NCBI RefSeq assembly: GCF_001870465.1
Contig: NZ_MDGK01000058.1
Coordinates: 151,055 to 215,054, forward strand
DNA length: 64,000 nucleotides
Direction of reading: 5' to 3'
Source of the DNA: Pseudomonas extremorientalis
GTDB taxonomy: Bacteria; Pseudomonadota; Gammaproteobacteria; Pseudomonadales; Pseudomonadaceae
Under the pieces are notes generated by a model, which was given only the letters and a program-made list of their open reading frames with translations, was not told the DNA's origin and made no database searches. Shown here one piece after another: positions 30,944 to 38,955 of the stretch; positions within the stretch are counted from its first letter, which is position 1; each line of letters begins with the position of its first letter. Both the position numbers and the translations under genes were made by a program.

Positions 30944-31615
30944 TCAATGGTTGACGGTGTACGCCAACATCATCGACAACTGGCACATCGGCCGTCCACT
31001 CTCGGCGTGCCACTGGTTGAACGCGCCCTGCACCGTCGCCAGGTCGCGCAGGCTGGTCGGCGCCTTGTCGACGATCTTCTGCGCGTTCAACGCCGCCACC
31101 ACGTCATAACTCGGCACAAAGGTATCCTTGCCGACCATGCGTAAAAAGCGCGGCGCGGACAACCCGCCGAGCTGGTGGCCGTGTTTGCTCAGGTACTTCC
31201 ACAGGCCGACAATGTCGGTCACCGGCCAATCGGCGATAAACGCGCCGAAGCTGCCCTTCTCCTGCTCGATATCCAGGATCATCTGCGCATTGCGCGGCAC
31301 GCTCTTGAGCTTGCCCAGATGGCGGATGATGCTGGTGTCCTGCATCAGCCGCTCCAGGTGCTCGGCGCCCATCAGTACGACTTTTTCCGGGTCGAAGCCG
31401 AAAAACACCTTTTCGAACGCCGGCCACTTGGCGTCCACCACGCTGTGCTTCAAGCCTGCACGAAACACGCGCAACGCCAGGGTCGACAGGTAGCGATCAT
31501 CACTGATCTTGCGTAATTGCGCCGCAGTCTTGGGCACAGGCAGGTGGGCTTCCAGCTCGGCCGCCGAACCGAAGCGGTTCAGACAATATTCGTGCAGCCA
31601 CTTGTAATCGCGCAT
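30944..31615 (-). CDS. DNA-3-methyladenine glycosylase I family protein
   Basis: The 223-residue protein, from the ATG at 31615 (AGGAG upstream), resembles the adenine-glycosylase (Tag) family. The helix-hairpin-helix region is around FGAFIADWPVTDIVGLWKYL, followed by FLRMVGKDTFVPSYDVVAAL. Classical Tag has an N-terminal RCxW zinc-binding start that is lacking here, so this is the divergent Pseudomonas form and its substrate is uncertain. It converges with the DUF2069 gene across the REP pair at 30858 and follows ttcA on the same strand. Confidence 0.8.
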   Translation of the reverse strand: MRDYKWLHEYCLNRFGSAAELEAHLPVPKTAAQLRKISDDRYLSTLALRVFRAGLKHSVVDAKWPAFEKVFFGFDPEKVVLMGAEHLERLMQDTSIIRHLGKLKSVPRNAQMILDIEQEKGSFGAFIADWPVTDIVGLWKYLSKHGHQLGGLSAPRFLRMVGKDTFVPSYDVVAALNAQKIVDKAPTSLRDLATVQGAFNQWHAESGRPMCQLSMMLAYTVNH

Positions 31616-31682
31616 GCCCTCTCCTGGCAATTGAATGGAAAACGGCGCCCGCGAGCGCCGTGTGTCAGAGCCTTGAATGGGC

Positions 31683-32507
31683 TCAGAGGTTCACAACATT
31701 GACGAAGCGCGACGCGGCGGTCTCATCGATTTTCAGGCTGGTGAAGTCGAACAGGTTGCGGTCGGCCAACTGTGAGGGAATCACGTTCTGCAGGCTGCGG
31801 AAGATGCTTTCGGTGCGGCCCGGGGTCTTGCGCTCCCAGTCCAGCAGCATTTCCTTGACCACCTGGCGCTGCAGGTTCTCCTGGGAGCCACACAGGTTGC
31901 ACGGGATGATCGGGAATTGCTTGAAGTCGGAGTAAGCCTGGATGTCTTTCTCGTTGCAATACGCCAGCGGGCGGATCACCACGTTGCGCCCGTCATCGGC
32001 ACGCAGCTTGGGCGGCATGGCCTTGAGCGAGCCATTGAAGAACATATTGAGGAAGAAGGTCTCGACGATATCGTCGCGATGGTGCCCCAGGGCCATCTTG
32101 GTCGCGCCAATCTCATCGGCGAAGGTGTACAGCGTGCCACGGCGCAGGCGCGAACACAGCGAGCAGGTGGTCTTGCCTTCCGGAATCAGTTCCTTGACCA
32201 CCGAGTAGGTGTCTTTCTCGACGATGTGGTACTCGATGCCCAGTTCCTTGAGGTAGGCCGGCAGCACATGCTCAGGGAAGCCCGGTTGTTTCTGGTCCAT
32301 GTTGACGGCCACGATCTCGAACTTGATCGGCGCGACCTTTTGCAGGTGCAACAGCACGTCGAGCATGGTGTAGCTGTCTTTGCCGCCGGAGAGGCAGACC
32401 ATGACCTTGTCGCCGTCCTCGATCATATTGAAATCGGCGACCGCTTCACCGGCCAGGCGACGCAGGCGTTTTTGCAGTTTGTTCTGGTTGACCGTAAGAG
32501 TGCCCAT
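31683..32507 (-). CDS. ttcA: tRNA 2-thiocytidine(32) synthetase
   Basis: TtcA thiolates cytidine 32 of some tRNAs using an iron-sulfur cluster and ATP. The 274-residue length is normal. The PP-loop is VCLSGGKDSYTML (about residues 33-45). The cluster cysteines are in TTCSLCSRLRRG (about 114-125) and IPCNLCGSQENLQRQ supplies the third conserved site. No odd features. Upstream is a 270-base gap to the Yip1 gene that holds a half REP and probably the promoters. Confidence 0.95.
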   Translation of the reverse strand: MGTLTVNQNKLQKRLRRLAGEAVADFNMIEDGDKVMVCLSGGKDSYTMLDVLLHLQKVAPIKFEIVAVNMDQKQPGFPEHVLPAYLKELGIEYHIVEKDTYSVVKELIPEGKTTCSLCSRLRRGTLYTFADEIGATKMALGHHRDDIVETFFLNMFFNGSLKAMPPKLRADDGRNVVIRPLAYCNEKDIQAYSDFKQFPIIPCNLCGSQENLQRQVVKEMLLDWERKTPGRTESIFRSLQNVIPSQLADRNLFDFTSLKIDETAASRFVNVVNL

Positions 32508-32577
32508 GGCGCTTGGATCCGCTGGAGGTGTGTGACGAAAAGCCCAGCATTTTACCGGTAAGAATCACCGAGTTCCA

Positions 32578-32592
32578 ATGTGGGAGGGGGCT
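32578..32592. repeat. Truncated half REP
   Basis: AATGTGGGAGGGGGC matches the left arm of the REP consensus, after which the similarity stops (TGCATTCC). It is a decayed or truncated copy upstream of ttcA. Confidence 0.7.
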
Positions 32593-32777
32593 GCATTCCA
32601 ATCTGCGATTAACCCCAACGTTTACAGCGCAATTCGCTCTAAAGGCCCTACAGTTATTCCGGTCATCCCTTCCTATACTGCGACAAGAGGTCGCACAGCT
32701 ATCCAGGACCTTTGAGGCCATTTGGCCCGTGGGCGCTCCGATGGGGGGCGATGGCAATAACGACAGGAGTGACTGGC

Positions 32778-33380
32778 ATGATCCATCACGTCGTGGGGCT
32801 TTTTACCCATCCCGACCAGGAATGGCGGGAAATCCGTGGCGATAAAGAAGAAAGCATCGGCCACATGTACCTCACTCACACCCTGATTCTCGCGGCGATT
32901 CCCGCCGTTTCCGCGTTTATCGGTACCACCCAGGTCGGCTGGGTCATCGGCAACCGCGCGCCGGTGATGCTGACCCAGGAAAGCGCACTGTGGATGACCA
33001 TCATGTCCTACGCCGCGATGCTCGCCGGCGTGGCGGTGATGGGTGCATTCATTCACTGGATGGCGCGTACCTATGACGCCAACCCGAGCATGGCCCGCTG
33101 CGTGGCGTTTGCCACCTACACCGCCACGCCACTGTTCATCGGCGGGCTGGCGGCGCTCTATCCACATATGTGGCTGGGCATGGTGGTAGGCACGGCGGCC
33201 ATCTGCTACACGGTGTACCTGCTTTATGTAGGTGTGCCGACCTTTATGAACATTGATCCGGATGAAGGCTTCCTGTTTTCCAGTTCCATACTGGCCGTAG
33301 GGCTGGTGGTGCTGGTGGCGATCATGGCCTTTACCGTGATTGTCTGGGGCTTGGGCGTAGGCCCGATCTATACCAACTGA
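32778..33380 (+). CDS. Yip1-family membrane protein
   Basis: The 200-residue protein starts MIHHVVGLFTHPDQEWREIR after AGGAGT. Five hydrophobic segments lie at about residues 35-55, 72-95, 108-130, 135-150 and 170-190, and the MARCVAFATYTATPLFIGGL region is typical of YIP1 proteins. Related bacterial proteins are uncharacterised. Followed by an intrinsic terminator (33397-33420). Confidence 0.88.
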   Translation: MIHHVVGLFTHPDQEWREIRGDKEESIGHMYLTHTLILAAIPAVSAFIGTTQVGWVIGNRAPVMLTQESALWMTIMSYAAMLAGVAVMGAFIHWMARTYDANPSMARCVAFATYTATPLFIGGLAALYPHMWLGMVVGTAAICYTVYLLYVGVPTFMNIDPDEGFLFSSSILAVGLVVLVAIMAFTVIVWGLGVGPIYTN

Positions 33381-33396
33381 GCAGATGAACCGTGGG

Positions 33397-33420
33397 CAAA
33401 GCCACCGCAAGGTGGCTTTG
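33397..33420 (+). terminator. Intrinsic terminator after the Yip1 gene
   Basis: CAAAGCCACC (33397-33406) and GGTGGCTTTG (33411-33420) make a perfect 10-bp stem with a GCAA loop. The T-run is limited to the TTTGTG inside and after the stem. Confidence 0.65.
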
Positions 33421-33507
33421 TGCATCATGCATGACCATTCGGCGCCTGACAGATTCGGAAACACCCGGCTTTGCGGCATACTGGGCGTCTCTGGAGATAT
33501 GTACAGC

Positions 33508-34002
33508 ATGCCCGAGCAACTCAATACCCGCGTCGAAGATTGTTTCCTGCTAGCCGAATCCTTTTTCAAACGAAGCTTCAAACGTCCCCAGGTCAGCCTC
33601 AAGCTGCGGGGCCAGAAGGCCGGTGTCGCGCATTTGCACGAGAACCTGCTGCGCTTCAACCCACAGTTGTACCGAGAAAACAGCCAACATTTCCTCAAGC
33701 AGACCGTAGCCCATGAAGTGGCGCACCTGATTGCCCACCAATTGTTTGGTGAACGCATCCAGCCCCATGGCGAGGAATGGCAATTGATCATGCGCGGGGT
33801 CTACGAACTGCCGCCGGACCGTTGCCACACCTATGCCGTGAAGCGCCGCCAGGTGACCCGCTATATCTACAAGTGCCCGTGCGCGGACAGTGACTTTCCG
33901 TTCTCGCCCCAGCGCCATGGCATGGTGGCTCAGGGCCGAAGGTATTTGTGCAGGCGGTGCCGGCAGACGCTGGTGTTTACCGGTGAAACCCGGGTGGAAT
34001 GA
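33508..34002 (+). CDS. sprT: SprT-like zinc metalloprotease
   Basis: From the ATG at 33508 the protein has 164 residues (MPEQLNTRVEDCFLLAESFF). The zincin motif HEVAHLIAHQLFGE lies near residue 72. Two Cys pairs, KCPCADSD and YLCRRCRQTL, near the C-terminus form a zinc ribbon. An ATG three codons upstream (33499) is too close to the GGAG site. SprT relatives in eukaryotes repair DNA-protein crosslinks; the bacterial role is less clear. Confidence 0.9.
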   Translation: MPEQLNTRVEDCFLLAESFFKRSFKRPQVSLKLRGQKAGVAHLHENLLRFNPQLYRENSQHFLKQTVAHEVAHLIAHQLFGERIQPHGEEWQLIMRGVYELPPDRCHTYAVKRRQVTRYIYKCPCADSDFPFSPQRHGMVAQGRRYLCRRCRQTLVFTGETRVE

Positions 34003-34009
34003 GGGCCTC

Positions 34010-34079
34010 ATCGGGGCAAGCCCCCTCCCACCTGTTGACCGCGCCGCCTATCGAGTGTGGGAGGGAGCTTGCTCCCGAT
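34010..34079. repeat. REP pair (BIME), tail order, with GCGCCGCCTATC spacer
   Basis: The inverted pair shares its spacer (GACCGCGCCGCCTATCG) almost exactly with the pair at 30858. The right palindrome is a variant (GGGAGGGAGCTTGCTCCCGA). Confidence 0.88.
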
Positions 34080-34092
34080 GGCGTCGATCCAG

Positions 34093-35256
34093 TCACCCTA
34101 CTACCTTGGTCCGCCGCAGATCCTGTATGCGCTGAACACTGAACCCCAACTCCGCCAGCACCTCATCACTGTGCGCCCCCACAGCAGCGCCTATATGCCT
34201 GGGCGCTGGCAACCCCTCCGAGAACTTCAACGGGCAGGCAATCTGCGCCTGGCTCGAGCCATCCCCCCTGGGCACCTGACTGACCAACGCCCGAGCCCTT
34301 AACTGCGGATGTTGCACCGCTTCACTCAGGCTCAACACCGGCTCCACACACGCATCCACCCCGGCAAACAACTCACACAACTCATCAAAGCTACGTTTCT
34401 CGAATTCAACCTGCAGCGCCTGCTTGAGTGTGGGCGACAGGCCCAGCGCCGCCAACTCCGGCCGTCCCAGCGCGTCACAGAGTTGCTGCATAAACCCAGG
34501 CTCCAGACTGCCGACCGACATCCAACGCCCATCCCGCGAGCGGTAATAATCGTAAAAACTGCCACCGTTCAGCACATGGCTTTCGCGTTCAGGCTCGACA
34601 TCGCACGCCAGGAAGCCCGCACCCGCCATGGCGTTCAGGCTGAACGAGCAGTCGGTCATGCTCACATCCAGATACTGGCCTACCCCGCTCTGCTGCCGGG
34701 CGATGACCGCCGCGAGCAGCCCCACTACCGCATGCAGCGACCCGCCGCCCACATCCGCCAGTTGTACGCCCAGTGGCAACGGGCCGCTGTCCCGGCGCCC
34801 GGTGTAGCTGGCCACCCCGGCCAACGCCAGGTAATTGATGTCGTGCCCGGCGCGGTCCCTATACGGGCCAGTCTGGCCATAACCGGTGATCGATACATAT
34901 ATCAGCCGGGGGTTGATCGCCTTCAATGCCTCATACCCCAACCCCAGTCGCTCCATCACCCCAGGGCGGAATTGTTCAAGCAGGATGTCGTATTCCTTGA
35001 CCAGCGCCCGTACGATCTCCAGCGCCTCGGCCTGCTTGAGGTCCAGCGCCAGGCTGCGCTTGTTGCGGTTGAGGTAGGCGTGGCTGGCCGACGTGCCCTG
35101 GTCGTGGGGTGGCAGTACGCGCAACAGGTCCATGCGCGTGGGTGACTCGATACGCAGCACCTCGGCGCCCATGTCTGCCAGCATCAGCGACGCAAACGGG
35201 CCAGGCAGCAAGGTGGAAAAATCCAGCACTTTGAGGGACGCCAAGGGACCTGACAT
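34093..35256 (-). CDS. CaiB/BaiF family CoA transferase
   Basis: From the ATG at 35256 (GGAG five bases upstream) this encodes 387 residues. Family III CoA transferase features are LDFSTLLPGPFASLMLADMG (about residues 10-29), NRNKRSLALDLK, the central ISITGYG-like VSITGYGQTGPY and the active-site Asp region HDINYLALAG (about 150). Alpha-methylacyl-CoA racemases share the fold. The acyl substrate cannot be deduced. It is a single gene, divergent from tusD. Confidence 0.88.
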   Translation of the reverse strand: MSGPLASLKVLDFSTLLPGPFASLMLADMGAEVLRIESPTRMDLLRVLPPHDQGTSASHAYLNRNKRSLALDLKQAEALEIVRALVKEYDILLEQFRPGVMERLGLGYEALKAINPRLIYVSITGYGQTGPYRDRAGHDINYLALAGVASYTGRRDSGPLPLGVQLADVGGGSLHAVVGLLAAVIARQQSGVGQYLDVSMTDCSFSLNAMAGAGFLACDVEPERESHVLNGGSFYDYYRSRDGRWMSVGSLEPGFMQQLCDALGRPELAALGLSPTLKQALQVEFEKRSFDELCELFAGVDACVEPVLSLSEAVQHPQLRARALVSQVPRGDGSSQAQIACPLKFSEGLPAPRHIGAAVGAHSDEVLAELGFSVQRIQDLRRTKVVG

Positions 35257-35413
35257 GGGCACTCCATTTCGGTTTTGAATGCCCACAGACTAGGCAGCCT
35301 TGCGCCGGTCGGCAATCGCCGGAACGGTCACCGACAGTGACCGTTTTGATCACGGCGGGCTTTTTCGCGGCGGCGGCTTTATCATTGGCCCACGTTTGCT
35401 TGCAGAGTGTTCC

Positions 35414-35806
35414 ATGAAGTTTGCGATTGCAGTGTTTTGTGCCGCCCACGCGCCCTCCTCGCGCCGCGCCCTGCTGTTTGCCCGGGCGGCACTGGCCGGC
35501 GGGCATGAGATTGTGCGGCTGTTTTTCTACCAGGACGGCGTGTACAGCGCGTCCAATTCGGTTGTTGTGCCCCAGGATGAGCAGGACATCGCTCGCCAAT
35601 GGCGTGAGTTTGTCAGCGCGCACCAACTCGACAGCGTGGTGTGCATCGCCGCCGCCTTGCGTCGTGGCGTGCTCAACGAGGAGGAAGCCATGCGTTATCA
35701 ACGCAGTGCAGTCAACCTCGATGCGCCGTGGGAGCTGTCGGGCCTGGGGCAATTGCACGACGCCGCCCAGGCCGCCGATCGCCTGATCTGTTTTGGAGGG
35801 CCGTGA
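35414..35806 (+). CDS. tusD: Sulfurtransferase TusD
   Basis: TusD is part of the TusBCD complex that relays sulfur from TusA to TusE for the 2-thiouridine of tRNA wobble bases. The 130-residue DsrE-fold protein starts MKFAIAVFCAAHAPSSRRAL and has its catalytic Cys in LDSVVCIAAALRRGV (about residue 78). Start of the tusDCBE-ybiB operon, which has one- or four-base gaps or overlaps throughout. MnmA, the user of this sulfur, is encoded at 56841. Confidence 0.95.
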   Translation: MKFAIAVFCAAHAPSSRRALLFARAALAGGHEIVRLFFYQDGVYSASNSVVVPQDEQDIARQWREFVSAHQLDSVVCIAAALRRGVLNEEEAMRYQRSAVNLDAPWELSGLGQLHDAAQAADRLICFGGP

Positions 35807-35807
35807 C

Positions 35808-36158
35808 ATGTCCAAATCCCTATTGGTGATCAGCCGCCAGGCACCTTGGTCTGGCCCGGGCGCACGCGAAGCACTGGACATCGTGCTGGCTGGCGGTGCC
35901 TTCGATCTGCCCATCGGCCTGCTGTTCCTCGACGACGGCGTGTTCCAACTGGCACCACATCAGGACGCCAAGGCCGTGCAGCAGAAGGACCTCGGCGCCA
36001 ACCTGCAGGCGCTGGGCCTGTTCGGTATCGACGAGGTATTCGCCTGCCACCATAGCCTGGCCGAACGCGGCCTCACGACACCCGCCAGCGCACAGCCGCT
36101 GGACAGCGCTGCGATCTCCCAGTTGATTGACCGTTACGACCAGGTGATAACCCTCTGA
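35808..36158 (+). CDS. tusC: Sulfurtransferase complex subunit TusC
   Basis: This 116-residue DsrF-like subunit starts MSKSLLVISRQAPWSGPGAR one base after the tusD stop. The conserved parts are GLLFLDDGVFQLAPHQ and the ALGLFGIDEVFACHHSLAER segment. Its own role in the heterohexamer is structural. It shares one base with the tusB start. Confidence 0.93.
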   Translation: MSKSLLVISRQAPWSGPGAREALDIVLAGGAFDLPIGLLFLDDGVFQLAPHQDAKAVQQKDLGANLQALGLFGIDEVFACHHSLAERGLTTPASAQPLDSAAISQLIDRYDQVITL

Positions 36159-36436
36159 TGTCGACTCTACATGTGGTTTCCCACTCCCCGTTTACCGATA
36201 GCCGCCTGGACAGCTGCCTGCGTATCTGTGGCGTTAATGACGCCATCCTGCTCTGCGGCGACGGCGCCTATGGGCTGCACAACGCGGCGCTGCAAACCAA
36301 AGGTGTGAAGGTGTTTGTGCTGGCCGAAGACATGCAGGCGCGCAACCTGCCCTTGCCGGACTGGGCCGACAGCGTCGATTACCCAGGTTTCGTGCAGTTG
36401 TCGCTCGACTACGACAAGGTCAACAGCTGGCTATGA
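36158..36436 (+). CDS. tusB: Sulfurtransferase complex subunit TusB
   Basis: This 92-residue DsrH-like subunit (MSTLHVVSHSPFTDSRLDSC) has the DAILLCGDGAYGLHN motif (about residues 28-42) and the end VDYPGFVQLSLDYDKVNSWL. Overlaps tusE by four bases. It completes the TusBCD relay complex. Confidence 0.94.
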   Translation: MSTLHVVSHSPFTDSRLDSCLRICGVNDAILLCGDGAYGLHNAALQTKGVKVFVLAEDMQARNLPLPDWADSVDYPGFVQLSLDYDKVNSWL

Positions 36437-36768
36437 ACACCCTGACCGTAGGCACACGCACCCTGGAACTGGACAAGGACGGCTACCTGGTCGACCTGAA
36501 CGCCTGGTCCGAGGAAGTCGCCAGCGCCCTGGCCGCCGCCGAACCCCTGGCGTTGACCGCGGACCATTGGGAAATCCTCACGCTCTTGCGCCAGTTCTAC
36601 AGCGAATTCCAGCTGTCCCCGGCCACGCGCCCGCTGATCAAGTACACCGCCTTGAAGCTGGGCCCGGAAAAAGGCAACAGCCTGCACCTCAACAAACTGT
36701 TCAACGGCACTCCCGCCAAACTCGCCGCCAAGCTGGCGGGCCTGCCCAGGCCGACGAATTGCTTATGA
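36433..36768 (+). CDS. tusE: TusE/DsrC family sulfur carrier
   Basis: The 111-residue protein has the DsrC motifs DGYLVDLNAWSEEVASALA (about 16-34), LTADHWEILTLLRQFYSEF, and the flexible C-terminal arm ending PRPTNCL with the penultimate Cys that carries the sulfur. It receives persulfide from TusBCD and passes it to MnmA. The TGA overlaps the next ATG. Confidence 0.95.
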   Translation: MNTLTVGTRTLELDKDGYLVDLNAWSEEVASALAAAEPLALTADHWEILTLLRQFYSEFQLSPATRPLIKYTALKLGPEKGNSLHLNKLFNGTPAKLAAKLAGLPRPTNCL

Positions 36769-37766
36769 CCGACTTTGCCCCGCTGACTCTTCAAACCCCT
36801 GCCGAGCACCCGTTTGCACCATTCGTGCGCATCCTGGGCAAAGGCAAGCGCGGTGCGCGCAACCTCACCCGTGAGGAGGCCCGCGAAGCCATGGGCATGC
36901 TGCTCGACGAAAAAGTCGAGGACACCCAGCTCGGCGCCTTCCTGATGCTGCTGCGCCACAAGGAAGAAAGCCCGGAAGAACTGGCCGGTTTCACCGAAGC
37001 CGTGCGCGAACGCCTGGATGCCCCGGCACTGAACGTGGATGTCGACTGGCCGACCTACGCCGGCAAGAAACGCCACCTGCCGTGGTACCTGCTGGCGGCC
37101 AAGTGCCTGGCGCAAAACGGCGTGCGCATCCTCATGCACGGCGGCGGCGCCCACACGGCGGGACGGCTGTACACCGAGCAATTGCTGGAGGGTTTGCAGA
37201 TTCCCTTGTGCCGCAACTGGCAGCAGGTCGAGGCTGCCTATGCAAAAGGCAACCTGGCCTTTATCCCGCTGGGTGACTGGGCGCCGCAGTTGCAACGCAT
37301 GATCGACCTGCGCAACACCCTAGGCTTGCGCTCGCCCATCCATTCCCTGGCGCGCCTGCTCAACCCGCTGAATGCGCGACTGGGGCTGCAAAGCATTTTC
37401 CATCCCGGTTACCAAGGCGTGCACCGCGATGCCAGCGGCCTGCTCGGCGACAATGTGATTGTGGTCAAGGGCGATGGCGGCGAGGTCGAGATCAACCCCG
37501 ACACCCTCAGCCATCTGTACGGCACCACCGGCGGCGAAAGCTGGGACGAAGAATGGCCCGCCCTCTCCGCCCAACGCCACGTCAAGCCGGCCACCCTCGA
37601 CCCCGAACACTTGAAAGCCGTGTGGCGCGGCGACATTGAGGACAGCTACCCGCAATTGGCACTGATCGCCACCATGGCCCTGGCCTTGCGTGGCCTGGGT
37701 CACCCACGGGAGCAGGCCTTTGAACTGGCCCGGCAATACTGGATCGCACGGGACAAATCGATTTAA
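36765..37766 (+). CDS. TrpD-like glycosyltransferase-family protein (YbiB)
   Basis: The 333-residue protein belongs to the anthranilate phosphoribosyltransferase superfamily. An N-terminal helical domain (LTREEAREAMGMLLDEKVED, about 37-56) is followed by the catalytic-like fold with HGGGAHTAGRLYTEQLL in place of the TrpD phosphoribosyl-binding loop. YbiB of E. coli binds nucleic acids and is not a TrpD enzyme, as I recall. Last gene of the tus operon; its ATG overlaps tusE (ATGA). Confidence 0.88.
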   Translation: MTDFAPLTLQTPAEHPFAPFVRILGKGKRGARNLTREEAREAMGMLLDEKVEDTQLGAFLMLLRHKEESPEELAGFTEAVRERLDAPALNVDVDWPTYAGKKRHLPWYLLAAKCLAQNGVRILMHGGGAHTAGRLYTEQLLEGLQIPLCRNWQQVEAAYAKGNLAFIPLGDWAPQLQRMIDLRNTLGLRSPIHSLARLLNPLNARLGLQSIFHPGYQGVHRDASGLLGDNVIVVKGDGGEVEINPDTLSHLYGTTGGESWDEEWPALSAQRHVKPATLDPEHLKAVWRGDIEDSYPQLALIATMALALRGLGHPREQAFELARQYWIARDKSI

Positions 37767-37854
37767 TCGATGATTAACCCCCGGTCTTTGCGCTTTTAGT
37801 TCGAACTCATCCCTTTAGACTGGGCTCCAACGCTTATTAGCCAAGGAGCCAGTC

Positions 37855-38850
37855 ATGGGTTTGCTGATCGAAGGACACTGGAAAGACCAGTGGTACGAAA
37901 GTAGCACGGACGGTGCGTTCCAGCGCGAACAGGCGCAACGCCGCCACTGGGTCACCGCCGACGGCGCGCCAGGCCCGAGTGGCGAAGGCGGCTTCACAGC
38001 CGAGGCCGGCCGCTACCACCTCTATGTCTCCCTGGCCTGCCCTTGGGCTCACCGCACGCTGATCCTGCGCAAGCTCAAGGGCCTGGAAAGCCTGATCGAC
38101 GTGTCCGTGGTCAGTTGGTTGATGCTGGAAAATGGCTGGACCTTCGACAAGGCCCATGGCTCGACCGGCGACAAACTCGACGACTTAGCCTTCATGCACC
38201 AGCGTTATACCGCCGACACCGCCGATTACACCGGGCGCGTCACTGTGCCGGTGCTGTGGGACAAAAAGCTGCAGCGCATCGTGAGCAATGAGTCGGCGGA
38301 GATCATCCGCATGTTCAACAGCGCCTTCAATGAATTGACCGGCAACACCCTGGATTTCTACCCCGAGCCGCTGCGCGCAACCATCGACGCCTTGAACGAG
38401 CGCATTTACCCGGCGGTGAACAACGGCGTGTACCGCGCAGGCTTCGCCACCTCACAGCAGGCGTATGAACGTGCGTTTGATGATGTATTTGCCGAGCTGG
38501 ATCATCTGGAACAGCACTTGGGCGACCATCGTTACCTGGCCGGCGATTACCTGACGGAGGCGGATGTACGGCTCTTCACCACGCTGATTCGCTTTGATGC
38601 GGTGTATTACAGCCACTTCAAATGCAATTTGCGCAGGATTGCGGATTACCCGAGCCTGTCGAATTGGTTGAGGGAGATGTATCAGTGGCCGGGGGTGGCC
38701 GAGACGGTCGATTTCGAACACATCAAGGGGCATTACTATGCCAGCCATCGCACGATCAACCCCACGGGGATTGTGCCGAAGGGGCCGTCGCAGGGGTTTG
38801 ATGAACCGCACGATCGGAAGCAATTGATTGGCAAAGGCGTGTGGAACTGA
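37855..38850 (+). CDS. Glutathionyl-hydroquinone reductase-like GST (Xi class)
   Basis: This 331-residue protein is longer than ordinary GSTs and fits the YqjG/ECM4 class. The active-site motif LACPWAHRTLILRKLKGLES lies at about residues 61-80, with Cys as nucleophile. The linker NESAEIIRMFNSAFNEL and C-terminal YSHFKCNLRRIADYPSLSNW are also typical. The class removes glutathione from glutathionyl hydroquinones. Monocistronic, with AAGGAG before the ATG. Confidence 0.92.
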   Translation: MGLLIEGHWKDQWYESSTDGAFQREQAQRRHWVTADGAPGPSGEGGFTAEAGRYHLYVSLACPWAHRTLILRKLKGLESLIDVSVVSWLMLENGWTFDKAHGSTGDKLDDLAFMHQRYTADTADYTGRVTVPVLWDKKLQRIVSNESAEIIRMFNSAFNELTGNTLDFYPEPLRATIDALNERIYPAVNNGVYRAGFATSQQAYERAFDDVFAELDHLEQHLGDHRYLAGDYLTEADVRLFTTLIRFDAVYYSHFKCNLRRIADYPSLSNWLREMYQWPGVAETVDFEHIKGHYYASHRTINPTGIVPKGPSQGFDEPHDRKQLIGKGVWN

Positions 38851-38880
38851 TCCGACGTATTGGCTGGCTTTTAGGGCCTC

Positions 38881-38944
38881 ATCGGGGGCAAGCCCCCTCC
38901 CACACTGGAATGCAGTCCAATGTGGGAGGGGGCTTGCCCCCGAT
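38881..38944. repeat. REP pair (BIME), tail order, short spacer
   Basis: Two inverted REPs (ATCGGGGGCAAG to CCCCCGAT) enclose a spacer of about 15 bases with TGGAATGCAGTCCA, itself symmetric. They lie between the convergent GST and cysG genes. Confidence 0.9.
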
Positions 38945-38955
38945 GCTTTCAAGGT

